From: an uncultured Marivita sp.
GTDB lineage: Bacteria > Pseudomonadota > Alphaproteobacteria > Rhodobacterales > Rhodobacteraceae
NCBI RefSeq assembly: GCF_947488135.1
Contig: NZ_CANKYW010000004.1
Span: 186,001-250,000, forward strand
DNA: 64,000 nucleotides
Direction of reading: 5' to 3'
Below the pieces are notes generated by a model, which worked only from the letters and a program-made list of their open reading frames with translations, did no database searches and was not told the origin of the DNA. Below are positions 36,980-47,633 of this stretch, piece by piece; position 1 is the first letter of the stretch, and each line of letters begins with the position of its first letter. Position numbers and translations under genes: made by a program.

Positions 36980-39310
36980 TTACGTTCCGGTAGCGGGCCG
37001 CGGCAGGTCAGCGGAGGTGACCAATTGCTGGTTCACGATTGACGTCAGATCGGTCAGCGAAAACGGTTTCGCAAGAAACGTCGACGATTCTATCCGCGCG
37101 CCTTGCGATTTAAACACATCCTCGGCATAGCCGGACATGAACACGACCGGCACATCCGGCCGCTCGGCGCGCGCTTTCCTGACCCAGCTTGGCCCGTCGA
37201 GGCCCGGCATGACGACATCCGTGACGAAGACATCCACTTTCAATTCCGGGTCCTTCAAAAGGTCCAGCGCGTCTTCCGCGCTGCTGGCTTCGATCACCTT
37301 CAATCCCCGATGCGCCAGCGCGCGGGATGCGAAAGCGCGAACCGGCGCTTCGTCTTCGACCAACAAAACGACGCCCTCTCCGAAATGGGTCGCCTTCGCC
37401 TTGACCGCTTCGATGGGTGTCGGAGGCATCGTCGCTGGTTCGTCGCAGACCGGGAACATGAGCGTGAATACGCTGCCCTTGCCTTGAGTGCTGTCGACGA
37501 AGATGAACCCTCCGGTCTGTTTGACGATGCCGTAAACGGTGGACAGGCCCAGACCGGTGCCTTCGCCGGTGCGTTTGGTCGTGTAGAACGGCTCGAAAAT
37601 CTTTTCGAGTTTGTCTTGTGGGATACCCGTGCCCTCATCCTCGACCCGGACGACCACATATGATCCGGCGGGCACCTTGGCGCGCCCGTGTTTCATGGAT
37701 TTCTCCAAGACGCGTTCGTCGGTTTCGATCCGGATGGTGCCACCACCCGACATCGCGTCCCGCGCGTTCACAACGAGGTTCATGATCACCTGTTCAAGCT
37801 GCCGCTTGTCGGCGCGGATCGACGGCAATACGGGGTTCTGACGCAGATCGAGCACGACCTTTTCGCCCACCAGCCGGTTGAGCAGATGCGTGAGGTCCGA
37901 CAGGATATCCCGCAGGTCCAGTCGCTCGGGGCGGAGAGTTTGCTTGCGCGAAAACGCGAGGAGCTGACCAACCAGGCCCGCCGCGCGATTTGCGTTCTGA
38001 TGGATTTGAATCAGGTCCCCGTATTCCGGGTCGCCCTGGTCGTGTCGCAGAAGCAAAAGATCGCAATGCCCTGAAATCGCAGTTAAAAGATTGTTGAAAT
38101 CATGCGCGACACCACCTGCCAGCTGGCCGATGGCCTGCATCTTCTGGCTTTGGACAAATTGCGCTTCGAGGCTTTTCAGTTCGGTCGCATCATTGAGGAT
38201 GGCGACCAGCATGACCTCGCCCTCCTCGACCACGCGGGTGAGCGTGACCTGGACGAAGGTTTCCTGCTCTGGTCGCGTGAGGCGGAGGAATTCGGATCGG
38301 CCCAAACCCTTGCCCGCGGCGGCATCGGCAAGCCAGTCGGGGATCGATCTGCCAAGCCCCTCCATCAAATCCGACACGCTCTGCCCATCTTTGCGATTGG
38401 CAAGCAGCAGATCACGGGCGCAGCGATTTGCCCTGGCGACCACCCCCTTCGGCGTCAGCTTGAGAAGCGGCACGGGCAGCGCTTCGAATCCCGTGTCATC
38501 GGCCGGTTGCGTCACCGTGGGTTCGCGAGGGACGAGCACGACCTCTTCTCGGCCCAGCCCAGCCTCGTGAACGTTGACCGTATAGTCGCGAGGCCCATCG
38601 CCGTCCGAGCGGATCTGATGCACCTCGCCGGGCCGCAGGGGTGAATCCGCAATCAGGTCCTCGATACTGCGGATGCGGCCCCCGGCAATGGACCGCGCCG
38701 CGTCGTTCATCCAGAGCACAGTGCCACCCCGACCGACGGTCAGCGCCGGATATTGCACTTTGCCGCCGGGCGATTGACCTTCCCGGTTTTCGAACAGTTC
38801 AAGCCGCCACAAAAGCGCCGAAGACCCGGCCTGATGCGCGGAGATTCGGAGATGCTTGTCGGGAAGGACCAGCTTTTCGGACGCGATTCCGTCTTTCAGC
38901 GCGGCAGATTGCACCCGATGGATGAGACCCGACGCATCCGCGACATGTCCGCCGACGATGTTGCGTATGGTCTGGCCGGACGTCGCGCCGAGGGTCTTCA
39001 AGGCCGCGCGATTGGCGGACAGAACGGCCCCTTCGAGGTCCGTCAGGACGCATGCAGAAACATCATGTTCGACGAGCAACGCCAGGTTTTTGAGAGCTTT
39101 TTTCCGGCTCCGCCCTTGCACGAGATGAACCAGAACCGTAGCGACGAAAACGACGGCAAAGGCGACCGCACCGGCACTGAATCCTGCCTTGAGCGAAGCA
39201 TGCGGCGCGGCGATGGCGAGGCCCGCACTGACCAGTGCGAAGACCAAAAGCAAGGACCTTGCCGAATAGAGGCGTTGCGCAGCGGGGGCGGTACGGTCGA
39301 AATAGGTCAT
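36980..39310 (-). CDS. cckA: Hybrid histidine kinase CckA
   Basis: CckA is the hybrid kinase at the head of the CckA-ChpT-CtrA phosphorelay; in Rhodobacterales that pathway controls motility, gene transfer agents and cell cycle traits. The 776-residue protein has two membrane helices (about 20-35 and 43-64), PAS domains, the HisKA site GGVAHDFNNLLTAI (His403), a HATPase domain (DEGTGIPQDKL, GTGLGLSTVYG) and a C-terminal receiver with Asp698 (VFVTDVVMPGLDG). The ATG at 39310 has AAGGG behind it. A CtrA-type site lies about 50 bases upstream. Confidence 0.93.
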   Translation of the reverse strand: MTYFDRTAPAAQRLYSARSLLLVFALVSAGLAIAAPHASLKAGFSAGAVAFAVVFVATVLVHLVQGRSRKKALKNLALLVEHDVSACVLTDLEGAVLSANRAALKTLGATSGQTIRNIVGGHVADASGLIHRVQSAALKDGIASEKLVLPDKHLRISAHQAGSSALLWRLELFENREGQSPGGKVQYPALTVGRGGTVLWMNDAARSIAGGRIRSIEDLIADSPLRPGEVHQIRSDGDGPRDYTVNVHEAGLGREEVVLVPREPTVTQPADDTGFEALPVPLLKLTPKGVVARANRCARDLLLANRKDGQSVSDLMEGLGRSIPDWLADAAAGKGLGRSEFLRLTRPEQETFVQVTLTRVVEEGEVMLVAILNDATELKSLEAQFVQSQKMQAIGQLAGGVAHDFNNLLTAISGHCDLLLLRHDQGDPEYGDLIQIHQNANRAAGLVGQLLAFSRKQTLRPERLDLRDILSDLTHLLNRLVGEKVVLDLRQNPVLPSIRADKRQLEQVIMNLVVNARDAMSGGGTIRIETDERVLEKSMKHGRAKVPAGSYVVVRVEDEGTGIPQDKLEKIFEPFYTTKRTGEGTGLGLSTVYGIVKQTGGFIFVDSTQGKGSVFTLMFPVCDEPATMPPTPIEAVKAKATHFGEGVVLLVEDEAPVRAFASRALAHRGLKVIEASSAEDALDLLKDPELKVDVFVTDVVMPGLDGPSWVRKARAERPDVPVVFMSGYAEDVFKSQGARIESSTFLAKPFSLTDLTSIVNQQLVTSADLPRPATGT

Positions 39311-39358
39311 CAAACAACCCTTGGGATTTCAGCTCTCCGCTATCTGACCGCATGAGAC

Positions 39359-39374
39359 TTAAGCTGGGCTTAAC
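39359..39374 (-). promoter_or_regulatory. CtrA-type binding site upstream of cckA
   Basis: TTAA (39359-39362), seven bases, TTAA (39370-39373), then C: the full TTAA-N7-TTAAC consensus of the response regulator CtrA. It is 49-63 bases before the cckA start, implying feedback of CtrA on its own phosphorelay kinase. Binding is inferred from the match. Confidence 0.6.
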
Positions 39375-39397
39375 GCGAAACTCCTTTAAGTTGTATT

Positions 39398-40555
39398 TTA
39401 CCTATCGCCTCTCGTCAAGATGGCGGCAAAGAAGCCGTCCCCGCCCTCCGAGAGGTCAAATCGCCGCTGTTCGGTGCACCTCCACTCGGGATGACGTTTC
39501 AGAAAAGCATCAATTTGATCTTCATTCTCGCGCTTGAGAACGGAGCAGGTGGCATAAGCGAGCGTGTCATCAGGTCCGATAAGGTCAACCACCTCGTCCA
39601 AAATGGTGCTTTGAACCTTTGTCAGGTCCGTCAACTGCTCTGGCGTCAGGCGCCATTTGCCCTCGGGGGCGCGCCGCCACGATCCGCTCCCGGAACAGGG
39701 CACGTCACAGAGCACGAGATCATAGGGGCCCTTCGGGTTGGCAATTAGCGTCACCTCGGCTCCGGCACGGGTTGCGCGGGTGGGCAGGTCGGACATGCGG
39801 CGCGGATCGGCGTCATGCGCATCGACCGGCCCTCGCAACTTGGCCGCCATGGCGAGGGTCTTGCCGCCGCCGCCTGCGCAATAATCGAGAACGCGCATCC
39901 CCGGTGACAGCGGCAGAAGATCGACAACGGCCTGGCTGGCCACGTCCTGCAACTCGACCAGACCACTTTGAAAGGCAGTGGATTGTGTGATGCGACGGGC
40001 GCCGTCCCGAACTTCGAGGGTGGTGTCGGACAAAGGATGCGGTGCTGTCTCGATGCCGTCGTCCAGCAAGGCGGCCTGTGCTTCTGGTCGGGTTGTTTTC
40101 AGCCCGTTGACGCGAAGAAAGACCGAGGCGCGGTGCCGCAGCGCTTCAGCCGTTGCGTCAATTGTGTCCGGCAAGTCTTCGTTTACTATATCAAACAACC
40201 AGTCCGGAAGATCGCAGGCCTCGGCGCCTTCGGGGTCGCGCCCTGCGGTTTTCTCGGCGTCGGAAAGGGGCGGCATTGCGTAGCCTTCCCCTGTGAACAC
40301 CGTCTCCGGCGCGATACCCTCTTGCATCAGACGACCGAGCACGCGCGCGCGTCCGCTTTCGCCTCCGCCCAAGGCGGCCGTGCTTCGCCAGCAGCGCAGA
40401 ATGTCGAACACATGGTCACGGATGGCCGCGCGGTCTTTGGACCCGGCGAAGCGCGACCGACGCGCCCAGTTGGTGAGCGCCTTTTCGGCGGGGTCTCCGG
40501 CAGAAATCCGGTCAAGGATCTGGGCGGCGGCGGCCCAGCGTGCGGCGGGTGTCAT
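39398..40555 (-). CDS. RsmB-type 16S rRNA/RNA (cytosine-5) methyltransferase
   Basis: The 385-residue protein is an RsmB/NOP family RNA m5C methyltransferase using S-adenosylmethionine. The SAM-binding motif RVLDYCAGGGGKTLAMAA, the motif IV DVPCSGSGSWRR with its release cysteine, and motif VI ATCSVLKRENEDQ with the catalytic cysteine are present, preceded by a NusB-like N-terminal region. Whether the target is 16S C967 cannot be decided. It starts 18 bases after the guaB stop and is probably co-transcribed with it. Confidence 0.88.
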   Translation of the reverse strand: MTPAARWAAAAQILDRISAGDPAEKALTNWARRSRFAGSKDRAAIRDHVFDILRCWRSTAALGGGESGRARVLGRLMQEGIAPETVFTGEGYAMPPLSDAEKTAGRDPEGAEACDLPDWLFDIVNEDLPDTIDATAEALRHRASVFLRVNGLKTTRPEAQAALLDDGIETAPHPLSDTTLEVRDGARRITQSTAFQSGLVELQDVASQAVVDLLPLSPGMRVLDYCAGGGGKTLAMAAKLRGPVDAHDADPRRMSDLPTRATRAGAEVTLIANPKGPYDLVLCDVPCSGSGSWRRAPEGKWRLTPEQLTDLTKVQSTILDEVVDLIGPDDTLAYATCSVLKRENEDQIDAFLKRHPEWRCTEQRRFDLSEGGDGFFAAILTRGDR

Positions 40556-40573
40556 AACGACCTGCCCGCGCGC

Positions 40574-42049
<1,476 letters not shown>

Positions 42050-42159
42050 TTAGGCACGTCCCTATTGCACGGGTTGCCCTTGGGGGAAAGCCCCAATCCG
42101 CCCTTTACGGCTGCGTAGCGCTGCCGCAGTCTGGGCCCGTTGTTCAATCGGAGACCGCT

Positions 42160-43110
42160 ATGGCCCATGGATACGAGGCGGGACGCCTGAACCTGCCCTT
42201 CACCGGCATCTGCACCTTTGCGCGCAGCCCCTATCAGCCCGACTGGAGCGCCATCGATGCCGACGTCGCCGTTCTTGGCGGGCCTTTCGATGCAGGCACC
42301 CAGTGGCGTCCAGGGGCGCGGTTCGGGCCGCGTGGCGTGCGCGAGGCGTCGACTTTGTTCAGCTTCGGCCATGCCGGAGCCTATGACCACGAGGACGATG
42401 TCACCTACCTGGCGGACACGCGTATCGTCGATCTGGGGGACGCCGATATGGTCCATACCGACACCGTGCAAAGCCATGCCAATATCGCAAAGGGCGTGCG
42501 GGCCATCCGCGCGTCGGGCGCATTGCCGGTCGTCATCGGGGGCGATCATTCGGTTAACATTCCTTGCATCGACGCCTTTGACGGCGCCGCGCCGTTTCAC
42601 GTCCTTCAGATCGACGCGCATCTGGATTTCGTCGACGAACGCCACGGCGTGCGCAATGGCCACGGCAACCCGATGCGCCGCGCGTCTGAAAAGCCGTGGG
42701 TCAGCGGCCTGACGCAGGTCGGGATCCGCAATGTCAGCTCCACCGCCCGCGAGGGGTATGAGGACGCGCGCCACCGTGGTTCCGATATCCTGTCGGTGCG
42801 GCAGGCCCGCGCCTTGGGGCCCGAAGGGGTCGCGAACCGCCTGCCCCACGGCGCGCCGGTCTACATCACCATCGACATCGACGCCTTCTGCCCCTCCATC
42901 GCGCCGGGAACGGGAACGCCCAGCCATGGCGGGTTTCTTTATTACGACGTCCTGGAACTGCTCCAACAGGTCGCGAACCGGCACGAGGTCGTCGGGATCG
43001 ACCTGGTCGAAGTGGCGCCGGACTACGACCCGACGGGGTCCACCTCGATCCTGGCCGCGCAGGTCCTGATGAACCTGTTGGGGTTCATTTTTCACGCAAG
43101 GGGCCGATGA
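42160..43110 (+). CDS. Agmatinase-family ureohydrolase
   Basis: This 316-residue enzyme belongs to the arginase/agmatinase family of binuclear manganese hydrolases. All metal motifs are present: GGDHS, QIDAHLDFVD and TIDIDAFCPSIAPGTGTPSHGG. The last motif is like agmatinase, guanidinobutyrase and guanidinopropionase, which cannot be told apart here. A GGAGA ribosome-binding site precedes the ATG. The stop overlaps a 28-codon open frame, and a CoA-transferase follows. Confidence 0.88.
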   Translation: MAHGYEAGRLNLPFTGICTFARSPYQPDWSAIDADVAVLGGPFDAGTQWRPGARFGPRGVREASTLFSFGHAGAYDHEDDVTYLADTRIVDLGDADMVHTDTVQSHANIAKGVRAIRASGALPVVIGGDHSVNIPCIDAFDGAAPFHVLQIDAHLDFVDERHGVRNGHGNPMRRASEKPWVSGLTQVGIRNVSSTAREGYEDARHRGSDILSVRQARALGPEGVANRLPHGAPVYITIDIDAFCPSIAPGTGTPSHGGFLYYDVLELLQQVANRHEVVGIDLVEVAPDYDPTGSTSILAAQVLMNLLGFIFHARGR

Positions 43111-43193
43111 CGATGAACGGGTTTCCGCCGATGTGGATGCGACCGGGCATTGCGCTGTTGCAACTGCCGGTGCCGCCGGGACACATACCGTAA
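43107..43193 (+). CDS. Possible 28-residue peptide overlapping the agmatinase stop
   Basis: An ATG at 43107 overlaps the agmatinase stop (ATGA) and opens a 28-codon frame rich in Pro, Met and hydrophobic residues, ending 17 bases before the CoA-transferase ATG. Overlap of this kind suggests translational coupling, but there is no recognisable family and it may be chance. Confidence 0.2.
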   Translation: MTMNGFPPMWMRPGIALLQLPVPPGHIP

Positions 43194-43210
43194 AAACAAG
43201 AAGCAGGCCC

Positions 43211-44362
43211 ATGACCAAACCGCTCGCAGGTATCCAGATTCTCGACCTGACCCACGTTCTCGCGGGGCCCTTCTGTTCCATGACGCTGGCCGACCTGGGC
43301 GCGCATGTGATCAAGGTCGAACGCCCAGGCACGGGTGACGATACGCGGGCGTTTCCCCCATTCGCCAAGGGCAAATCCGCCTATTTTGCCGCGCTCAACC
43401 ACGGCAAGAAGTCGATCGCGCTCGATCTCAAGGTGGACAGCGATCGCGACATCTTCGAGCGTCTTCTGGCGCGCGCCGACGTGATCCTCGAAAATTTCCG
43501 CCCCGGTGTGATGGAGCGATTGGGCTACGGTTGGGACGATCTGCATGCGCAGTTCCCGAGGCTGATCTACGGCGCGGTTTCCGGCTTCGGTCATACCGGG
43601 CCCGAGGCCAAACGCCCGGCTTATGACATGGTCGTGCAGTCCCGCGGCGGTGTGATGTCGATCACCGGCGAGAAAGGCCGAGAGCCGGTGCGCGTGGGGG
43701 CCTCAATCGGGGATATCGTGGCGGGGATGTATCTGGGCCAGGGCATATTGGCCGCCCTGTTTGACCGCGAACGCAGCGGCACGGGTCGCAAGATCGACGT
43801 GTCGATGCTGGACTCCCAATTGGCCATTCTCGAACACGCCGTGGCGATAACGACCGTGACCGGAACGCCGCCCGTGCCCACCGGCGCGCGGCATCCTTCC
43901 ATCGCGCCATTCGAGACGTTCCACGCCTCTGACGGCTTGTTCGTGATCGCCGCCGGAAATGATGTCTTGTTCGAAAAACTCTGCGTGGCGCTGAACCTGC
44001 CTTTGTCTGACGATCCGCGCTTTGCAACCAATCCGGCGCGGGTGGAAAACGCCCGCCTTCTCAAACGGCTGATCGAGGCTGTGACCATCGACAAAACCCG
44101 CGCGCATTGGATCGCCAAACTGGGCGCGGCGGGCATCCCGAGCGGGCCGATCCAGGACGTGGCGCAGGTGCTGCGCGACCCGCAAATCCTGGCCCGCAAC
44201 ATGGTGGTCGATGTGCTCGACCGCAACGGACGCCCCGCGTTCAAAGCGGCGGGCAACCCGATCAAGATGACTGGTCTGGGCGATCCGACCGTGCGCCCGG
44301 CGGCACCCGATCTGGACGCGGACCGAGGCGAGATCCTGCGCTGGCTCAATGAGGGACACTGA
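43211..44362 (+). CDS. CaiB/BaiF family CoA-transferase
   Basis: The 383-residue protein is a family III CoA-transferase, which swaps CoA between carboxylic acids. The N-terminal GIQILDLTHVLAGPFCSM, the catalytic Asp in PAYDMVVQSRGGVMSITG, and the AGMYLGQGILAALFDRE and GRKIDVSMLDSQLA stretches are typical. The ATG at 43211 is the first in the conserved region. Substrates vary widely within the family (carnitine, formyl, mesaconyl CoA and others) and cannot be named here. Confidence 0.9.
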   Translation: MTKPLAGIQILDLTHVLAGPFCSMTLADLGAHVIKVERPGTGDDTRAFPPFAKGKSAYFAALNHGKKSIALDLKVDSDRDIFERLLARADVILENFRPGVMERLGYGWDDLHAQFPRLIYGAVSGFGHTGPEAKRPAYDMVVQSRGGVMSITGEKGREPVRVGASIGDIVAGMYLGQGILAALFDRERSGTGRKIDVSMLDSQLAILEHAVAITTVTGTPPVPTGARHPSIAPFETFHASDGLFVIAAGNDVLFEKLCVALNLPLSDDPRFATNPARVENARLLKRLIEAVTIDKTRAHWIAKLGAAGIPSGPIQDVAQVLRDPQILARNMVVDVLDRNGRPAFKAAGNPIKMTGLGDPTVRPAAPDLDADRGEILRWLNEGH

Positions 44363-44365
44363 CGG

Positions 44366-45082
44366 TTACGCGTCCGAGCCTGTTGCCTGGTCCAGATCGT
44401 CGATCCGCTCCATGCCGCGCGAATTGGTCAGGATTGCCTTGCGGACGGTATCATCGATCTCTTCGCCGATTTCGGAAAGCATGTCGGCGCGCATCGCGAC
44501 AGTGACCTCGGCAATGGCGTGCATCACATCCTCCGCCGCGCGTTCCCCGAGTTCCCCCGCTTTCAGACCGGAAAGGAGCGTTTCGAGAACGTCGTGAAAG
44601 GCAATTATGACCTCGCGACTTCCCACCACCGCAAGCTTGTGGTTCAGCACGCGCAGCGCATCGACAAGATCCTCGTCATAACTGCGACCTTCCACGATAT
44701 CGGCCACTGTCTCGATCGCCGCCATGTAGATCGCGTTCTTCTGTTCCAGAAGCAGAACGCTGCCTTCCTTGCGCAACTCCAGTTCGGTCTGGCGATTGAG
44801 CAGGGTCGCGGTGATAAAGATGGTGGCGACCGCTCCAAGCAGGACAAGAATGGATTCCTGAGCGAAAACCGATCCTTCCCCGGCGTAGAACAGCAAGCGA
44901 AAGGCGGCGTAGGCGACGATGAGCAGCGACACGGCCAGCGCCATGTAGACAATGTCGCGCTTGCGATGCGCGCGTTTCCGTTTCGGCTCCACTCTGCTCT
45001 GCCCCGTGCCGCGTTTTTCTACAGTTGACCATACGCGGCCATGCCGATGCAACGCACGTTCTATTTTCCCTGTCGTAACCAT
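44366..45082 (-). CDS. Two-TM membrane protein of unknown function
   Basis: The protein of up to 238 residues has a basic N-terminal stretch, two membrane helices (about 45-67 and 77-95) and a helical soluble C-terminal domain of about 140 residues rich in Glu, Ala and Leu. I do not recognise a family. The start is uncertain: the ATG at 45082 has no clear ribosome-binding site, and the basic region before the first helix may be shorter. It converges with the CoA-transferase gene with three bases between. Confidence 0.65.
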   Translation of the reverse strand: MVTTGKIERALHRHGRVWSTVEKRGTGQSRVEPKRKRAHRKRDIVYMALAVSLLIVAYAAFRLLFYAGEGSVFAQESILVLLGAVATIFITATLLNRQTELELRKEGSVLLLEQKNAIYMAAIETVADIVEGRSYDEDLVDALRVLNHKLAVVGSREVIIAFHDVLETLLSGLKAGELGERAAEDVMHAIAEVTVAMRADMLSEIGEEIDDTVRKAILTNSRGMERIDDLDQATGSDA

Positions 45083-45466
45083 CGCTGCCGCATACCCCCT
45101 GCCACGATGCGCATCGAGCGGGAAGGGTCACTCCCATGCCGCGATTTCAAGACTGACATTGCTCTCGGATGCCCCGACACCGGGGCCGACCATGAGAGAC
45201 CGGTCCAACAGGCCCTTCAGTCAAGGGTACAGGTCCCGAAGCGCAGGCTTCGGCAGAACGAGAAAACGGTCAGGCCCACGGGGCGGCGCCGCTTCCTTCA
45301 ACAACACACGACCAGCGCACCGGGCGGAGCCATCCGCACCGGCGCGCAGGCGTGTCTGCCGTTATTGCGAACCATGCCGTTCTGCATAAACATTATGACG
45401 TAATTCACCTTTTTCCCCGCACGCGGAACGCTATGGTCCCGGTCAACCGTGATCAGAGGGATTCCC
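45083..45466. other. Gene-free region upstream of the corrinoid activase
   Basis: No gene is recognised in these 384 bases. A nested stem-loop can be drawn at 45162-45198 (CTCTCGG with CC...GAGAG outside, CCCCG/CGGGG inside). An imperfect AT-rich palindrome ATTATGACGTAAT (45392-45404) lies 63-75 bases before the activase start and may be an operator. I looked for the conserved cobalamin riboswitch core and did not find it. Confidence 0.4.
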
Positions 45467-47515
45467 ATGTCCGACCAAGACCCGCTCGTCGTCTTCACAC
45501 CATCCGGCAAACGCGGCCGGTTTCCAGTGGGCACGCCTGTCCTGACCGCCGCGCGGCAATTGGGGGTCGATCTCGACAGCGTCTGCGGCGGGCGCGGCAT
45601 TTGTTCCAAGTGCCAGATCACGCCCGGCTATGGTGAGTTCTCCAAGCACGGCGTGACCGCCCGCGAAGGTGCGCTGTCCGACTGGAACGCGGTCGAGGCG
45701 CGTTATGACGAAAAGCGCGGGCTGAAGCCGGGGCGGCGGCTGGGGTGTCAGGCCAAGGTGCAGGGCGACATCGTCATCGACGTGCCGCCCGAAAGCCAGG
45801 TTCACCGCCAAGTCGTCCGCAAGGCCGCCAGCGCGCGGGTGATCGAAATGGACCCCGCGACCCGGCTCTACTACATCGAGGTGGATGAGCCCGACATGCA
45901 CACACCCACGGGTGATCTGGAACGCGTGGCGCGGGCGCTCAAGGACCAGTGGGAGATCGCAGAAATCACCTGCGCCTTCCCGGTGCTGACCACGCTGCAA
46001 CCCGTTCTGCGCAAGGGCAAATGGGCGATCACCGTGGCACTTCACAAGACCAGTGCCGACGCCACACCGCAGATCATCGCCGCTTGGCCCGGCCTGCACG
46101 AAGCGGGGCTCTACGGCCTTGCCATCGACCTTGGCTCCACCACCGTGGCGGCGCATCTGACCAATCTCGACACCGGCGAGGTCGTGGCGTCCTCGGGCAT
46201 CATGAACCCGCAGATCCGCTTTGGCGAAGACCTGATGAGCCGCGTGTCCTATGCCATGATGAACCCCGGCGGCGATGCCGATATGACCCGCGCCGTGCGC
46301 GACGCGATCAACACGTTGGCCGAGGAGATCGCCAAGGAGGCGGGCATCTCGACCAGCCTTATTCTCGAGACTGTCTTCGTCTGCAACCCGGTGATGCACC
46401 ACCTGCTGCTGGGCATCGACCCCGTCGAACTGGGCCAGGCGCCCTTCGCGCTCGTCACGTCGAACCACCTCAACCTGACCGCCCGCGATCTCGACCTTAC
46501 CGCCCTGCCCGCCAGCGCTCAGATCTACATCCTGCCCTGCATCGCGGGCCATGTGGGGGCCGATGCCGCCGCCGTGGCGCTGTCGGAGCAGCCTGGCAAA
46601 TCCGAGGACCTCGTGCTGATTGTCGATGTGGGCACCAATGCGGAAATCCTGCTGGGCAACACCAGCCGCGTGCTCGCCTGTTCCTCGCCCACCGGCCCGG
46701 CCTTCGAGGGCGCGCAGATCTCCAGCGGCCAGCGCGCCGCGCCCGGGGCCATCGAGGCGATCCGCATCGACCCCGTGACCAAGGAGCCGCGCTTCCGCGT
46801 CATCGGCTGTGACAAGTGGTCGGACGAGGACGGCTTCTGGGACGAGACCGCCGCCACAGGCATCACCGGCATCTGCGGATCGGGCATCATCGAGGCGGTG
46901 GCCGAGCTGCGCATCGCGGGTCTGCTTGACCCCTCGGGCTTGATCGGATCGGCGGCGCAGACCGGCACCGACCGCTGCATTGCCGAAGGCCGCACCAACG
47001 CCTACCTAATCCACGACGCCACGTCCGAGGGCGGCCCGCGCATCACCGTCACCCAAGGCGACATCCGCGCGATCCAGCTGGCCAAATCCGCGCTCTACGC
47101 AGGCGCGCGGCTGTTGATGGACGATATGGGCGTGGACGTGGTGGACCGCGTGGTGCTGGCAGGCGCGTTCGGCGCGCATATCAGCGCGAAACACGCGATG
47201 GTGCTGGGGATGATCCCGGACGTGCCGCTTGACAAGGTATCCAGCGCGGGCAACGCCGCCGGCACCGGCGCGCGCATCGCGCTCTGCAATCTGGCCGCAC
47301 GCGCCGAGATCGAGCGCATTGTGCGCCAGATCACCAAGGTCGAAACCGCCATCGAGCCGCGCTTTCAGGAACATTTCGTCGCCGCCAACGCCATCCCCCA
47401 CGCCACCGACCCGTTCCCGGAACTGGGCAAGGTGGTGACGCTGCCCGTCGTCGGGTTCAACACGCAGGGGGATGGGAGTGATGGCGGTCGGGTGCGGCGG
47501 CGGAAGCGGGGGTGA
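45467..47515 (+). CDS. Corrinoid-activating ferredoxin/ATPase (RACE, RamA-like)
   Basis: This 682-residue protein is a reductive activator of corrinoid enzymes. It has an N-terminal [2Fe-2S] ferredoxin domain with Cys40, Cys46, Cys49 (CGGRGICSKC) and Cys94, a linker, and a long ASKHA-type ATPase domain (DUF4445; AIDLGSTTVAAHLTNLDTG, VDVGTNAEILLGN, CGSGIIEAVAELRIAG). Such proteins use ATP and low-potential electrons to return cob(II)alamin to cob(I)alamin in methyltransferase systems. The ATG at 45467 follows AGAGGG. Its natural partner in this window is the MttB-like protein at 27159. No corrinoid protein gene is adjacent. Confidence 0.9.
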   Translation: MSDQDPLVVFTPSGKRGRFPVGTPVLTAARQLGVDLDSVCGGRGICSKCQITPGYGEFSKHGVTAREGALSDWNAVEARYDEKRGLKPGRRLGCQAKVQGDIVIDVPPESQVHRQVVRKAASARVIEMDPATRLYYIEVDEPDMHTPTGDLERVARALKDQWEIAEITCAFPVLTTLQPVLRKGKWAITVALHKTSADATPQIIAAWPGLHEAGLYGLAIDLGSTTVAAHLTNLDTGEVVASSGIMNPQIRFGEDLMSRVSYAMMNPGGDADMTRAVRDAINTLAEEIAKEAGISTSLILETVFVCNPVMHHLLLGIDPVELGQAPFALVTSNHLNLTARDLDLTALPASAQIYILPCIAGHVGADAAAVALSEQPGKSEDLVLIVDVGTNAEILLGNTSRVLACSSPTGPAFEGAQISSGQRAAPGAIEAIRIDPVTKEPRFRVIGCDKWSDEDGFWDETAATGITGICGSGIIEAVAELRIAGLLDPSGLIGSAAQTGTDRCIAEGRTNAYLIHDATSEGGPRITVTQGDIRAIQLAKSALYAGARLLMDDMGVDVVDRVVLAGAFGAHISAKHAMVLGMIPDVPLDKVSSAGNAAGTGARIALCNLAARAEIERIVRQITKVETAIEPRFQEHFVAANAIPHATDPFPELGKVVTLPVVGFNTQGDGSDGGRVRRRKRG

Positions 47516-47633
47516 AACGCGTTTTAGAATGAGAACTTCAGGTTGAATCTCTTTCTTCTTCATCACATCATAGGATAGCTACGACTTCGTGTAGCACAAC
47601 GATTGCGATCTAAACTTTCAAGGAAGAACGATT

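Noticed and set aside
45083-45466. Cobalamin riboswitch upstream of the corrinoid activase
   Set aside because: I could not find the conserved GCCACTG B12-box core or its partner elements.
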